Notes: generated from the sequence alone by a model not told the origin. Positions 19,091 through 29,434 are shown, counted from the stretch's first letter. The stretch is DNA of 64,000 bases from Micromonospora sp. CCTCC AA 2012012 (GCF_040499845.1 NZ_CP159342.1:2480001-2544000); one strand, 5' to 3'. Numbers and translations are program-made.

Positions 19091-21196
19091 TCAGCCGCCG
19101 ACGTGGATGCCGGGGCGGCGGGAGGGGTCGGGCTCGGACTTGCGGATGATCTCGCGGACCACCGGCGGGGTGTCGCCCCGGCCGAGGATCAGATAGCGCA
19201 GCAGGTGGGCGATCGGGTTGCCCTCGGACCACTCGAAGTGGGCGTGCGGGCGTACCCCGGTGGCGTCGCGGAGGGCGAGCAGGATCGCGGCGATGGCGTT
19301 CGGGGCGGCCGGGCTGCTGGCCCGCAGGATGCGGTAGCCGCCCACCTCCACGCCGTGCACCCGCAGCACCTGGCTGAACTGCGACGGGTCCGTCACGTCG
19401 ATCTCCAGGAAGAGCACGTCGGCGGCGCCCGGCACCGGGTTCATCCCCCGCTGCGCCCGCTCCTTGACCCGGTACTCCTTGACCGAGCCGCTCTGCCGCT
19501 TGTTGGCGATCAGGTGCAGCCGGCCGTCGTGGGCCAGCGAGTCGGCGATGAAGCGCCGGGCCGCCTCGTCGAACTCGATCCGCTCGGCCCGCAGCTCGGT
19601 GGTCCGGGTGACCCGGGAGATCAGCGAGACGGCGATGATGCCGGCGATGAAGAGCGCGGAGATGGCGATGCCGTCCGGCTTCTCGATCACGTTCTCGGCG
19701 AGGGCGTAGAGCAGCACGGCGGTCAGCACCGTGAAGCCGATCCCGGCGAACACGTGCTGGGCCCGGTACGCCGCGATGGTCACCGCGATCGCCCCGGAGA
19801 CCATCATCGCCAGGATCCCGGTGGCGTACGCGCCGGCCTGGGCGTTGACGTCGGCGCGGAAGGCCACGGTGATGGCGATGCTGATCACCGTGTAGACGAG
19901 GACCACCGGGCGGACCGCCCGGCCCCACTCCGGCGCCATGCCGTACGACGGCAGGTAGCGGGGCACGATGTTGATCAGGCCGGCCATCGCCGAGGCACCG
20001 GCGAACCAGAGGATCAGCACGCTGCTGATGTCGTAGACGGTGCCGAACGCCTCGCCCAGGTGCTCGTGCGCCAGCCAGGCCAACGCCCGCCCGCTGGCCG
20101 CGCCGCCCGGCGCGAACTCCTTCGGCGGGATCAGCACGGTGGTGACGAAGGTCGTGGCGATCAGGTACACCGACATGATCAGCGCGGCGGCGGTCAGCAG
20201 CCGGCGGGTGTTGCGGATCCGGGCGTCCAGCCGGGCCTGCGGGTCGGCGCCCTCCCCCTTGACCAGCGGCATCATGCTCACCCCGGTCTCGAAGCCGGAG
20301 AGCCCCAGGACCAGCAGCGGGAACGCCAGCACGGCCGGACCGGCCAGGTCGGTGAAGCCCGTCCCCGACGCGGTCAGCCGGGACGTCCAGTCCGCCAGCA
20401 CGCCCGGGTCGGCGGCGATCTCGGCCAGCCCGACGACCACGATGACCGCGTTGAGCAGGAGGAAGACCACCACCAGCGGGATGGCGACCTGGACCGCCTC
20501 GCTGAACCCCAGCAGGAAGACGCCACCGAGGATGAGCAGCAGCACCACCGTCACGACCACCGCCGCCGTGGTGCCGTGCGGGAACGAGGACGGCAGGTAG
20601 GGGTTCTCCAGCAGGTGGACGGTGGCGTCGGCGGCGGAGAGGGTGATCGTGATGATCCACGAGGTGGCCACGAAGCCGAGCAGGACCAGCACGAAGAGCT
20701 TGCCGCGCCAGAACGGCAGCAGCCGCTCCAGCATCGCCACCGAGCCCTGCCCGTGCGGGCTCTCCCGGGCCACCCGCCGGTACATGGGCAGCATGCCGAA
20801 GAGCGTCAGCGCCACGATGAGCAGGGTGGCCAGCGGCGAGAGTGCCCCGGCCGCGACCGCCGCGATGGCCGGCAGGTAGGACAGCGTGGAGAAGTAGTCC
20901 ACCCCGGTCAGGCACATCACCTGCCACCAGGGGTGGGACCTGGCCTCGGTCTCGCGGGTCTCCGGGCCGACCGGCTGCACCCGGTGCTGGAACAGCCACC
21001 GGGTCAGCCCGCTGGCGGGCTCGGGCGGCCGGACCGGGCTCTCCACGCACTCGGGGACGCCGGCCGGGCCGCCCCGGGAGCGCCCGGCCCGTTCCGGGTC
21101 CCGCGCCGCCCGCAGTGCCCGACCGGGACCGGACGGGGCGTGGTTGCGCCGCCCCTGGGTCCGTCGCGGTGGTGTCCCGTCCTGCCCGTCCGCCAT
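19091..21196 (-). CDS. APC-superfamily amino acid/cation permease with C-terminal soluble domain
   Basis: A 701-residue transporter. Residues about 95-540 contain 12 or so hydrophobic segments, with family features such as [36 protein letters not shown] and the [11 protein letters not shown] region. The last 150 residues are hydrophilic and not membrane-embedded. The first 90 residues are Arg/Pro-rich. The ATG at 21196 follows GGAAGG at 7 nt. It belongs to the large APC permeases that resemble KUP-like or YdgF-like proteins; substrate is unknown. It is the last gene of a minus-strand tandem series with 21320-21748 and 21888-22658. Confidence 0.8.
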   Translation of the reverse strand: MADGQDGTPPRRTQGRRNHAPSGPGRALRAARDPERAGRSRGGPAGVPECVESPVRPPEPASGLTRWLFQHRVQPVGPETRETEARSHPWWQVMCLTGVDYFSTLSYLPAIAAVAAGALSPLATLLIVALTLFGMLPMYRRVARESPHGQGSVAMLERLLPFWRGKLFVLVLLGFVATSWIITITLSAADATVHLLENPYLPSSFPHGTTAAVVVTVVLLLILGGVFLLGFSEAVQVAIPLVVVFLLLNAVIVVVGLAEIAADPGVLADWTSRLTASGTGFTDLAGPAVLAFPLLVLGLSGFETGVSMMPLVKGEGADPQARLDARIRNTRRLLTAAALIMSVYLIATTFVTTVLIPPKEFAPGGAASGRALAWLAHEHLGEAFGTVYDISSVLILWFAGASAMAGLINIVPRYLPSYGMAPEWGRAVRPVVLVYTVISIAITVAFRADVNAQAGAYATGILAMMVSGAIAVTIAAYRAQHVFAGIGFTVLTAVLLYALAENVIEKPDGIAISALFIAGIIAVSLISRVTRTTELRAERIEFDEAARRFIADSLAHDGRLHLIANKRQSGSVKEYRVKERAQRGMNPVPGAADVLFLEIDVTDPSQFSQVLRVHGVEVGGYRILRASSPAAPNAIAAILLALRDATGVRPHAHFEWSEGNPIAHLLRYLILGRGDTPPVVREIIRKSEPDPSRRPGIHVGG

Positions 21197-21319
21197 CTGC
21201 ATCCTTCCGGTTCTGCCCCGACCGTAGGCGGTACCCACGGCGTCGCCCGTCGGAACCGGTCAAGCCGGAAAGATCATCGGAGCGCGTGGGGAGCGTAACT
21301 CCGCGGGCCGCGACCGGGG

Positions 21320-21748
21320 TCAGCCGGCCGGCGGGAGGCGCAGCGCCCGGAGCAGACCGTCCGGGTCGGCGACGGTCACCGTGGCCGCGGGGTGGCGCAG
21401 CCACCGCCCGGGGGCCAGGGCGGGCACCGGGTCGGCGAAGCGCAGGCAGACGCCGGCCGTGGTGCCGGTGCCGAAGGTGACCCCGCCGTCGGCCAGGGAG
21501 AGGTGCGGACCGACCGCACGCCACCAGCGGTACGGTCCACCGGCCTGCGCCCCGATGAGGTTGTCGCGTGCGGTGCGCAGCCGCCACGGGCCGAACCGGA
21601 TGGTCAGCGTGTCGGCGTCCAACTCGACCCCGGTCGTCTCCGGTCGGACCCCGAGCAGCGCCAGCGGCAGCCGGAACGGCGGGTCGAAGCGGAAGCCGAA
21701 CCGGCCCGACGGGTGGGCCGGCACCCGGCCCGCAGCGCTGCTCGCCAT
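21320..21748 (-). CDS. Conserved hypothetical protein, beta-rich
   Basis: A 142-residue protein I cannot name. It contains FGFRFDPPFRLPLALLGVRP, then a run of predicted short strands (ELDADTLTIRFGPWRLRT, PYRWWRAVGPHLSLADGG, GVCLRFADPVPALAP) and ends VTVADPDGLLRALRLPPAG. There is no signal peptide or membrane segment. The ATG at 21748 fits best by composition; the open frame extends farther upstream through low-complexity Arg/Pro sequence. The pattern of alternating strands resembles PH-like actinobacterial hypotheticals, but that is only an impression. Confidence 0.6.
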   Translation of the reverse strand: MASSAAGRVPAHPSGRFGFRFDPPFRLPLALLGVRPETTGVELDADTLTIRFGPWRLRTARDNLIGAQAGGPYRWWRAVGPHLSLADGGVTFGTGTTAGVCLRFADPVPALAPGRWLRHPAATVTVADPDGLLRALRLPPAG

Positions 21749-21887
21749 GCCGGGGCGTACCCGGTGGGGGCCGGCCGACACACCGCTGAGGCGCTCCGAC
21801 CGGTCGGGCCGGTCGGGCCGGAGGTGCCGGACGACGACGTCCCCGCGTCCCGCCGGGTCGGCGGAACGCGGGGACCCCCCGTCCCGG

Positions 21888-22658
21888 CTACTGCAGGAAG
21901 GCCCCGAGGGGCGAGAGCAGCAGCCGACCGAGCCGCGCGGCGTTCTCGTCCAGCCGCGTCCGCTCACACTCGCGGGCCTCCGGGTCGTGCCGGCAGCGCC
22001 AGATCTTCTGCGCGTTGCGCCAGGCCACGTTCCGGGTGTACTCGACCAGTTCGCCCTGGTACCAGTCGTCGATGTCGCCGTTCACCATGTCGATCATGAG
22101 CTGCCAGTGATCCAGGTAGCCCCGGCGCAGCTCGGGGATCCGCTCGGCGAAGATCTTGTTGATCTCCAGGTAGTCGCGGTGCTGGTCGCTGTCGTCGACC
22201 GGCTCGGACTCCAGGCTGTCGAACGTGGTGACCAGCGCGAACGGCAGGTCGAAGTTGATGTGCGCGTTGACCCCGGCGGCGGCCGAGGGCAGCGGCCGGG
22301 CGTCCGGGCCACGCAGCCGGTGGAAGAGGCAGGACCACGCCTTCGGGGTGCTCGGGCTCGACTCGGTCCAGAACCGCATCGCGTCGAAGTAGCGGGCGGC
22401 GAACTCCACGTCGAGCCGGGCCAGGAAGACCGGGTCGGCGAACCGGTCGTCGTACAGGCCGTCCAGGACGGTGCTGGTGATGACCAGATAGAGCTTGTTG
22501 AAGTCCGCGAGGGGACAGCTCGCCTCCAGCGGAGGGATCCGGACCAGCAGGTCCTGGAGCTTGGTGAGGTGGTCCACCACCGCCGGCACGTCCGCCGGGT
22601 GGTCGGCGAGCAGCCCGACGATGTCCTGGTGCACGGGACCCCAGACAGGTTCGGTCAT
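21888..22658 (-). CDS. DUF5995 family protein
   Basis: A 256-residue protein matching the DUF5995 pattern: a helical protein with FNKLYLVITSTVLDGLYDDR, WSCLFHRLRG, GVNAHINFDLPFALVTTFD and QHRDYLEINKIFAERIPELR. The conserved His and Asp residues within these stretches hint at a metal site, but no activity is established for the family. The ATG at 22658 follows GGAGGAGCG. It lies 118 bp downstream of the large LuxR-family gene in the same direction and could be cotranscribed. Confidence 0.7.
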   Translation of the reverse strand: MTEPVWGPVHQDIVGLLADHPADVPAVVDHLTKLQDLLVRIPPLEASCPLADFNKLYLVITSTVLDGLYDDRFADPVFLARLDVEFAARYFDAMRFWTESSPSTPKAWSCLFHRLRGPDARPLPSAAAGVNAHINFDLPFALVTTFDSLESEPVDDSDQHRDYLEINKIFAERIPELRRGYLDHWQLMIDMVNGDIDDWYQGELVEYTRNVAWRNAQKIWRCRHDPEARECERTRLDENAARLGRLLLSPLGAFLQ

Positions 22659-22776
22659 CGCTCCTCCACTGTGTCCGGGGTGGACGGCACACCACCGGTG
22701 ACGCAGGAGAGCCTGCCATCCAGCCACCGGCCGCCGGATCAGTAGAACGACGTATTCGGAACCGTCCGACGTACGT

Positions 22777-25719
22777 CTAGTCCGGCCGGTTGCGCAGGAA
22801 GATCGCGCTGGCCTGCACCCGGGTGCGGACCTGGAGCTTGTCGAAGATGTGCGACACGTGCACGCCGATGGTCCGTTCGCTGATGAACAGCCGCTGACCG
22901 ATCTCCTTGTTGGTCAGCCCCTCGGCCACCGCGGCGAGCACCTCCCGTTCCCGGGCGGTGAGCACGGCCAGCTCGTCGACGGTCGGCTCCACCACCGCCG
23001 CCGCGGCCCGCGTCCGCACCGGCGCCGGGTCGCCCGGCCGCTCCTGCAACGCCACCCGGGCCCGGCCCGCCAGGGTACGGATCTCGCTGCTCAGGGGCGC
23101 CGCGCCCAGCCCCTGCGCCATCTCGTGCGCCTGCCGCAGCAGCTTTCCCGCCGTCGCCACCCGGCTGCGCCGGGCCAGCAGCGCCTCGGCCTGCCGCAGC
23201 CGCGAGTACGCCGCCGGGTACGGGTGCTGACGCCGGTCCCACTCCGCCGCCGAACGGGCCCACAGCTCCGGGTCACCCCGACCGTCGAGCCGGCTCACCT
23301 CGGCCTCGCAGAGCACCAGGAAGCCGTCCACGATGTACCGCACCGGCCGGGCCGCGTGCTCACTCTTGCGGCGCACCCGGTCGACCACCTCGCGCAGTCG
23401 GCGTACCGCCTGCTCGTCCACGGCGACGGTGCGGCTGGCGTGCGCCTCCGCCTCGGCGCGCAGCCCGTGCCAGGCCAGGGTGGCCAGCACGATGACGTCG
23501 TCGGAGCGGCTCTCGGTAAGCCCCCGCTGGACGGCCTGCCGGGCCACGTCGTGCCGCCCCTCCCACATGGCCAGGCCGGCCCGCAGGATCAGCATCGGCA
23601 GCACGTGCCGGGCACCCCCGCCGGCCAGCATCGTGGCCACCGCCTCCAGGTCCCGGTCGGAGGCCTCGATGTCGCCGTACCCGACGGAGAGCCGGCAGCG
23701 GGCCAGCAGCAGCTCCACCGCGTCCGCCCCGGACGGGCGGTGCCGCAGCGCCGCCGCGACCACCTTCTCCGCCTCGGCCCACTGCCCCACCCGGAACAGC
23801 CCGTTGGTGGCGATCGCCAGCAGCCGGGTCTCCCAGGTGCGGCCCAGCCCCAGCTCGGCGACCCGCTCCGCGCCCCGGCGGGCGACCACCACCCCCTCCT
23901 CCAGGATGTTCAGCGGCCCGGTCAGCAGCTCCGCCAGGTGCAGGTACGCGCACGCCACGTCCTCCGGCCGGCCGGAGCGCTCGGCGGTCTCCAGGGCCTG
24001 CCGCATCACCGCCAGCCCGGCCTCCGGATCCTCCAGGTACGCCTCGCTGAACCCGAGCGCGGCGCTGGCCAGCACCACCTCCGAGGTGGAGCCCTCGACC
24101 TCGGCGGCCAGCTCCAGCGCCTCCCGGGCACGCCGGCCGGCGTCGGCGTACCGGCCGAGGTGCAGCAGCAGTTCGGCCAGGTGCGCGGCGGCGGTGGCCC
24201 GCTCCCGGGGCGTGCAGTCGGCGGCCTCCAGCGCGCGCCGGTACTCCGCCTCGGCGGGGGCTGACCGGCCGGCGGCGGCGAGATAGCGGGCCCGCCGGAT
24301 GTGCAGGGCGCAGGGCGGCGGACCGGCCGCGTCCCCGGCCAGCTCCTCCAGCAGGGCCAGCGCCCGGGCGTGCTCACCGCAGTGGTGTGCCGCCTCGGCG
24401 GCGTGCTCCAGCAACTCGGCACGGTCCACCGCACGGTCGGGCCGGTCGGCGTCCGGCGGGCCGCCCGTCGGCGCGGCGACCAGCTGCAACGCGGCCGACC
24501 AGTGCCGGTGCGCCTCGGCGTACCCGTGCAGTCGCTCGGCCTCGCGCGCGGCGGCCATGGCGGCCGGCAGCGCCCGGGCCGGCTCCCCCGCCAACCGCCA
24601 GTGGTGGGCCAGCCGGGCCTGGTGCAGCTCCGCCGGGGCCGTGGTCAGCGCCTCGGCGTAGCGCCGGTGCAGGGCCGCGCGCTCGGCCGGCAGCAGCTCG
24701 TACGGGAGCACCTCGGCGACCAGCCGGTGCCGCAGCCGGTAACCGTCGTCGGCGCCGACCAGCAGGCGGTGCGCCACCGCCGCCCGGACCGCCTCGATCA
24801 GCTCGTCCTCGGGCAGCCGGACCACCTGCCCGAGCAGCCAGTGCCCGACCGGCTCGACGCCGGCCGCGACGGCGTGCACCACGGCGTGCGCGTGCTCCGG
24901 CAGCGCGTCCACCCGGGCCAGGAAGATCTCCCGCAGCGTGTCGGAGAGGCCGTCGCGCCCGTCGCGCAGGTCCCGGGCCAGCTCCTCCACCACGAACGGG
25001 TTGCCGCCGCTGCGCTGCCACACCTGGTCCGCCGCCTCCGCCGACAGCGGCGCGCCGACGATCGCGGCGGCGAGCCGGTCGGTGCCGGCGCGGTCCAGCG
25101 GCGTCAGGTCGAGCACCTGGACCGACCGCAGCCGGCGCAGCTCGGTGAGCACCCGGCGCAGCGGGTGGGCGCCCTGCAACGACTCGGCGCGGATCGCCGC
25201 CAGCACGGAGACGTGCAGGTCGCCCAGGCCCGCCAGGAGATAGAGCAGCAGTTGGCGGGTGCTCCGGTCGACCCACTGCAGGTCGTCCAGGACGAGCACC
25301 AGGGGCCGCCCGCCGGCGATCACGTGCAGCCCGCGGGAGACCCGTTCCAGCAGCGCGCCCGCGCCGTCCGGGCCGGGGGTCCCCTCGGTGAACACCTGCA
25401 ACAGACCGCGGACCGCCGAGGAGGTGCGGGCCTGCGCGGCGGTCAGCTCGGCGTCGAAGCGGCGCAGCGCCTGCAGCAGCGGGTGCAGCGGGGAGGCGTC
25501 GCCGATGTCGAGGCAGGAACCGGTGAGCACCAGGGCGCCCGCGCCGCGCAGCTCGACGGCGACCTCCCGCAGCAGCCGGGTCTTGCCCACGCCGCTCTCG
25601 CCGGTGAGGAAGACCGCCGCGGTGTGCCCGGGCCCGAGGTCGTCCAGCAGCGCCGAACGGAGCTTCGTGAGCTGGTCGGCGCGGCCGACGAGCGGCGTGC
25701 TGTCCACATCGCTGGCCAT
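22777..25719 (-). CDS. LAL-type LuxR-family transcriptional regulator with N-terminal ATPase
   Basis: A 980-residue large ATP-binding LuxR regulator. Walker A is GESGVGKTR at 40-48 and Walker B is LVLVLDDLQW near 140-149, followed by a helical TPR-like middle. The C-terminal LuxR helix-turn-helix is LTAREREVLAAVAEGLTNKEIGQRL then ISERTIGVHVSHIFDKLQV, near residues 915-970. Such proteins sense a small ligand and bind DNA as oligomers. The ATG at 25719 is in frame with an upstream ATG at 25737. It is divergent from the cyclase/ATPase gene at 25907, with 187 bp between them, and may control it. Confidence 0.9.
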   Translation of the reverse strand: MASDVDSTPLVGRADQLTKLRSALLDDLGPGHTAAVFLTGESGVGKTRLLREVAVELRGAGALVLTGSCLDIGDASPLHPLLQALRRFDAELTAAQARTSSAVRGLLQVFTEGTPGPDGAGALLERVSRGLHVIAGGRPLVLVLDDLQWVDRSTRQLLLYLLAGLGDLHVSVLAAIRAESLQGAHPLRRVLTELRRLRSVQVLDLTPLDRAGTDRLAAAIVGAPLSAEAADQVWQRSGGNPFVVEELARDLRDGRDGLSDTLREIFLARVDALPEHAHAVVHAVAAGVEPVGHWLLGQVVRLPEDELIEAVRAAVAHRLLVGADDGYRLRHRLVAEVLPYELLPAERAALHRRYAEALTTAPAELHQARLAHHWRLAGEPARALPAAMAAAREAERLHGYAEAHRHWSAALQLVAAPTGGPPDADRPDRAVDRAELLEHAAEAAHHCGEHARALALLEELAGDAAGPPPCALHIRRARYLAAAGRSAPAEAEYRRALEAADCTPRERATAAAHLAELLLHLGRYADAGRRAREALELAAEVEGSTSEVVLASAALGFSEAYLEDPEAGLAVMRQALETAERSGRPEDVACAYLHLAELLTGPLNILEEGVVVARRGAERVAELGLGRTWETRLLAIATNGLFRVGQWAEAEKVVAAALRHRPSGADAVELLLARCRLSVGYGDIEASDRDLEAVATMLAGGGARHVLPMLILRAGLAMWEGRHDVARQAVQRGLTESRSDDVIVLATLAWHGLRAEAEAHASRTVAVDEQAVRRLREVVDRVRRKSEHAARPVRYIVDGFLVLCEAEVSRLDGRGDPELWARSAAEWDRRQHPYPAAYSRLRQAEALLARRSRVATAGKLLRQAHEMAQGLGAAPLSSEIRTLAGRARVALQERPGDPAPVRTRAAAAVVEPTVDELAVLTAREREVLAAVAEGLTNKEIGQRLFISERTIGVHVSHIFDKLQVRTRVQASAIFLRNRPD

Positions 25720-25906
25720 GGCACGCAGCCTAATCACAGGTTCCCCGGGTGTTCTACGGGCTCAGGGCCCCTGTGGTACTCCTCGCGTCGACTTTGCGAC
25801 TAAAGGTTGCGGCTGCTCGACATACGTCGTCCTACCGATCCCCCGACGACCCGGTGGTGAAAGTCTCCGGAGGTCGTCAGGCGTACGGGGGAAAGGGGCG
25901 GGGCCA

Positions 25907-28207
25907 ATGTCCACGATCGTCACCGGGGCGGAACTCGTCACCTCGGCCCACTGGCCGGTACCGGAGGAGCGGCGCACCGTCACCGTGCTCTTCGCCGACA
26001 TCGTCGGCTCCACCGGACTGGTGGAGCGGCTCGACCCCGAGGACGTCCGGGCGTTGCAGCGGGCGTACTTCGGCGCGGTGGCGGGGGTGCTGCGCCGGTG
26101 GAACGGGGTGGTGGAGAAGTACATCGGCGACGCGGTGGTGGCCCTGTTCGGGGCGGGCGGCTCGGACGGCTTCGACGCGTACCGGGCGGTGCGGGCGGGG
26201 CTGGAGATCCAGCGGGCCGTCGACCGGCGGATGCCCACCGGCACCCGGCTGCGGGTGCGGGTCGGCGTCGCCACCGGAGAGGCGCTGGTGGACGTCGCCG
26301 GCATCCGCGACGGTGGGCACGGCGCGGCCAGCGGCGCGGTGCTCACCACCGCCGCCCGCCTCCAGGAGTACGCCCCGCCCGGCGCCGTGGTGGTCTGCCC
26401 GGCCACCCGCCGGGCCACCGCCGGCCTGGTGGAACAGCGCCCCCTCGCCTCGATGACGCTGACCGGCAAGGCCCAGCCGCTGGACGTCTGGCGGGTCACC
26501 GGCGCGGCCCGGCCACGCCCCGCCCGGCACCACGGCCCGCTGGTCGGCCGCCGCCGCGAGCTCTCCACCGCCGGCGACGAGATCCTCCGGGCCGTGCGCG
26601 AGCGGCTGCCCCGCTGGGTGTCGCTGGTCGGGCCGGCCGGCAGCGGCCGCAGCCGCCTGCTGCACGAACTGGTCCGGGCGGTGCCGACGGTGGACGGCAG
26701 TCCGGTCCGCTGGTGCGTCACGCACTGCCCGCCGTACCCGGAGGGGCAGCTGGCGCCGCTGGCGGAGATGGTCCGCGGTTTCGCCGGCCTGCGCGCCACC
26801 GACCCGGCCGCGACCGTCCGCGGGCGGCTCGCCGCGGCGCTGGACGGGCTGGTCCCGGCGCAGCGGGCGGCGGCGGTGTCGGCGCTGGCCAACCTGCTCG
26901 CCGCCCCGGACGACGACACCGCCGCCCGGCTCGGCGCGCAGGTGTGGCGCCGGGTCCTGCTGGAGCTGGCCGCCACGCAGCCGGTGGTGGTCGCGGTGGA
27001 CGACCTGGACCGGGCGACGCCCGCGCTGAACCGCTTCCTGCACGGTCTCTTCGCGGCGGCCGGCGAGCGACGGTTGCCGCTGGCGGTCGTCGCCACCCAC
27101 GGACCGGGTCGGGCGGACGTGCTGCCCGGCGCCGCCGGCCGGTCCCGGCGGGTGCCGCTGCCGCCGCTGCGGGCCGTCGACACCGGACGGCTGCTGCGCC
27201 ACCTGCTGGAGCGGGCCGGTCGCCCCGCCGCGCTGGCCGCGACGCTGCTGCCGCTGGTCGGCGGGAACCCCGGCGTGGCGGCGGCGTACGTCGCCGCCCG
27301 GGACGGGCACCGCCCGACCGACGCGGTGCCCGAGCCGGTACGCCGGGCCGTCGACGCCCGGTTGGACCGGCTCGACGGGGTGTCGCGGGCGGTGCTGATG
27401 GCTGCCGCCAGCCTCGACGGGGACGTCACCGCCGCGACGGTCGAGCGGCTGCTCGGGTGGGCTCCCGGCCGGGCCGGCGCGGTCCTGCGCGGGCTGGTCG
27501 CCGAGGGGCTGCTGCGGCCCACCCCGGCCGGTGGTCACCGGATCGCCGAGCCGACGGTGGCCCGGGTGGCCCGCGACCGGCTCCCCCGCGCGGTGCGCGA
27601 CGAGTACGCCCGCCGATCCGCGTCGACCGACACCCGTCCGGGCGTCGCGGGCGGGGAGATCGGGCCCGGCCCGGCGACGGGACCGATGCCGCGCGGCGTC
27701 GACACCACCGGCTCGGCTGTTCCGGGCGGGCCGGTGTCCGGACCCGTCGGTCGGGGTGCGGCGCGACCGGCGACGGTCACCACACCGACCGGCCGGACGA
27801 CCCACCACCGCCGGCCGGCGCGGCACGTCGCCGTACCCGGCGGCGGCATCCGGGCGCGTTCACTGACCGGCCCGGTCGGTGCGGGACGAACAGGTACCGC
27901 CACCGGCCACGACGACAGCCGCCGACCGGACGGCTCCGACGACACGCTCCGCGTCGTCGGCCCCGGCGACCTCCCGCGCACCCCGCCCGCACCCGGATTC
28001 GTCCTGTCACCCGTGCCGACCGACCCGGGCGGCAGCCTCCGACCGCTCCCGGCGACCCGCTCCGCCGGCCCGCGGGGACGGCCGCCGGCACCACCCGGGC
28101 CACCCGGTCGGGACCGGTCACGGCCACCGGCAGGTTCCCGGCGGCGTCCGGGTCCGGGTCAGGTGACGGCACTCCACACCGGACGGCGGACGCCCTCCGG
28201 CCGGTGA
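25907..28207 (+). CDS. Class III nucleotidyl cyclase domain protein with degenerate ATPase domain
   Basis: A 766-residue protein. Residues 20-190 form a class III cyclase homology domain with both metal aspartates (Asp31 in LFADIVGSTG, Asp75 in YIGDAVVALFG). The transition-state Asn, normally in VNxAAR, is replaced by Thr (VLTTAARLQ), so activity is doubtful. From residue 210 an AAA-type domain follows: the P-loop GPAGSGRSR has Arg instead of Lys, and VVVAVDDLDRA looks like Walker B. The last 190 residues are low-complexity Pro/Gly/Arg/Thr. The ATG at 25907 is preceded by a weak GGGG site. It probably acts as a sensor or regulator beside the divergent LuxR protein. Confidence 0.75.
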   Translation: MSTIVTGAELVTSAHWPVPEERRTVTVLFADIVGSTGLVERLDPEDVRALQRAYFGAVAGVLRRWNGVVEKYIGDAVVALFGAGGSDGFDAYRAVRAGLEIQRAVDRRMPTGTRLRVRVGVATGEALVDVAGIRDGGHGAASGAVLTTAARLQEYAPPGAVVVCPATRRATAGLVEQRPLASMTLTGKAQPLDVWRVTGAARPRPARHHGPLVGRRRELSTAGDEILRAVRERLPRWVSLVGPAGSGRSRLLHELVRAVPTVDGSPVRWCVTHCPPYPEGQLAPLAEMVRGFAGLRATDPAATVRGRLAAALDGLVPAQRAAAVSALANLLAAPDDDTAARLGAQVWRRVLLELAATQPVVVAVDDLDRATPALNRFLHGLFAAAGERRLPLAVVATHGPGRADVLPGAAGRSRRVPLPPLRAVDTGRLLRHLLERAGRPAALAATLLPLVGGNPGVAAAYVAARDGHRPTDAVPEPVRRAVDARLDRLDGVSRAVLMAAASLDGDVTAATVERLLGWAPGRAGAVLRGLVAEGLLRPTPAGGHRIAEPTVARVARDRLPRAVRDEYARRSASTDTRPGVAGGEIGPGPATGPMPRGVDTTGSAVPGGPVSGPVGRGAARPATVTTPTGRTTHHRRPARHVAVPGGGIRARSLTGPVGAGRTGTATGHDDSRRPDGSDDTLRVVGPGDLPRTPPAPGFVLSPVPTDPGGSLRPLPATRSAGPRGRPPAPPGPPGRDRSRPPAGSRRRPGPGQVTALHTGRRTPSGR

Positions 28208-28399
28208 CCACCGGGACGGGGTCCACCCACCGGTCGACCTCGCGAACAGCCGGCGGCCCCACCGACCGGTGGGGAGGCGGGCACACCGCCGCCGACGACC
28301 GCCGGTCCGGCCTGCTGCGCGCCGCCGCCTGAACCCGGGAGCCGGGCGGGCCCGAGGTCGGCGACGACCCGCCGGGTGCGCCGGACGGCCGGCCGGACC

Positions 28400-28966
28400 T
28401 CAGCGGCCGGCGAGGAAGGCCCGCACCCGTTCCCAGGCCAGCTCGGCGGACGCCCGGTCGTGGTCGGGCAGATCGGGATCGGTGAAGAGGTGACCGGGCC
28501 CCGGATAGCGGAACACCGACAGCTCGGCGCCGGCCCCGGACATCGCCCGCTGCCACTCGTCGACCTCGTGCGGCGGCTCGTACTCGTCGGGGTCGGCGAG
28601 GTGCAGCTGCACCGGCAGCCCCGGCCGCACCGCCTCCGGCGCGCCACCGGTGCCGTGCAGGAGCAGCAGCGCCGCCGCCTCGGGCCGCTCGGCGAGCAGC
28701 GCCCCGGCCACCCCGGCGCCGAGCGAGAACCCGGCCAGGACGGTGTCGGCCGGCAGGTCCCGCACCGCGGTCCGGGCCCGGTCGAGGACGGCGTCCCGGC
28801 CCACCTCGGCGAGCAGGGAGAAACCCTCCTCGACGGTGTCGACCGGCGGCAGCCCGTACAGGTCGGGGGTGACCACCTGGTGGCCGGCGGCCCGCAGCCG
28901 GTCGGCGGCGGCCCACACGGCGGGACGCAGCCCGTAGACCGAGTGGAAGAGCACGATCTGTCCCAT
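28400..28966 (-). CDS. Dienelactone hydrolase-like alpha/beta hydrolase
   Basis: A 188-residue small hydrolase. The nucleophile elbow is GFSLGAG with Ser81, whereas classical dienelactone hydrolases use Cys. The acid is likely the Asp in LHLADPDEYEPP and the His that in PGPGHLF near residue 162. It begins IVLFHSVYGLRPAVW as in the DLH family. It lies 54 bp downstream of the PaaI-like thioesterase gene in the same direction, in a group with PaaK, so a role in aromatic or CoA-ester metabolism is possible. The substrate is unknown. Confidence 0.8.
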   Translation of the reverse strand: MGQIVLFHSVYGLRPAVWAAADRLRAAGHQVVTPDLYGLPPVDTVEEGFSLLAEVGRDAVLDRARTAVRDLPADTVLAGFSLGAGVAGALLAERPEAAALLLLHGTGGAPEAVRPGLPVQLHLADPDEYEPPHEVDEWQRAMSGAGAELSVFRYPGPGHLFTDPDLPDHDRASAELAWERVRAFLAGR

Positions 28967-29020
28967 CGGGACATCGTGCCGCAGACCGGCCGCGGACCGG
29001 GGCCGCCGGGCCGCAGCGGT

Positions 29021-29434
29021 TCAGTCGGCGCGGGACGCCAGGGTCCGGCTGCGGCCCCGGAACTCGGCGACCACCTCGTCGTCCCGCCACACCGTGACGT
29101 CGTAGATGCCGCTGCGGCCGTAGCGGGTGCGTTCGGTGGCGCGGGCCTCCAGCAGGTCACCCTCGCGTACCGGGCGGAGGAAGCTGATCTCGCCGCCGGC
29201 GGCCACCGTCGCCGGGCCGTGGCTGTTGCAGGCCAGCGCGAAGGCGGTGTCGGCCAGCAGGAAGACGAACCCGCCGTGCCCGATGGCGTGGCCGTTGAGC
29301 ATCGCCGGGGTGACCCGCATCCGGGCCACCGCCGCCCCGTCGCCGGCCGAGACCAGCTCGATGCCGAGGCCCTTCGACGCCACGTCGGCGTCGAACATGT
29401 CGTACGCCGCGTTGCGGCCGCCCTGCTGCGTCAT
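29021..29434 (-). CDS. PaaI-family hotdog thioesterase
   Basis: A 137-residue hotdog-fold acyl-CoA thioesterase. The helix and signature segment NGHAIGHGGFVFLLADTAFALACN contains the Asp and neighbouring Gly used by PaaI-type enzymes, and GEISFLRPVREGDLLEARA is the usual strand pair. Its ATG at 29434 lies 1 nt after the stop codon of the phenylacetate-CoA ligase gene, so the two are one transcript. PaaI enzymes remove stalled CoA esters in phenylacetate degradation. The full paa ring-oxidation genes are not in the window. Confidence 0.88.
   Translation of the reverse strand: MTQQGGRNAAYDMFDADVASKGLGIELVSAGDGAAVARMRVTPAMLNGHAIGHGGFVFLLADTAFALACNSHGPATVAAGGEISFLRPVREGDLLEARATERTRYGRSGIYDVTVWRDDEVVAEFRGRSRTLASRAD

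Noticed and set aside
27660..28332. Frameshifted longer end of the cyclase/ATPase protein, continuing in another frame to 28332
   Set aside because: The in-frame stop at 28207 follows low-complexity sequence; neither frame shows a domain there, so no frameshift can be argued.
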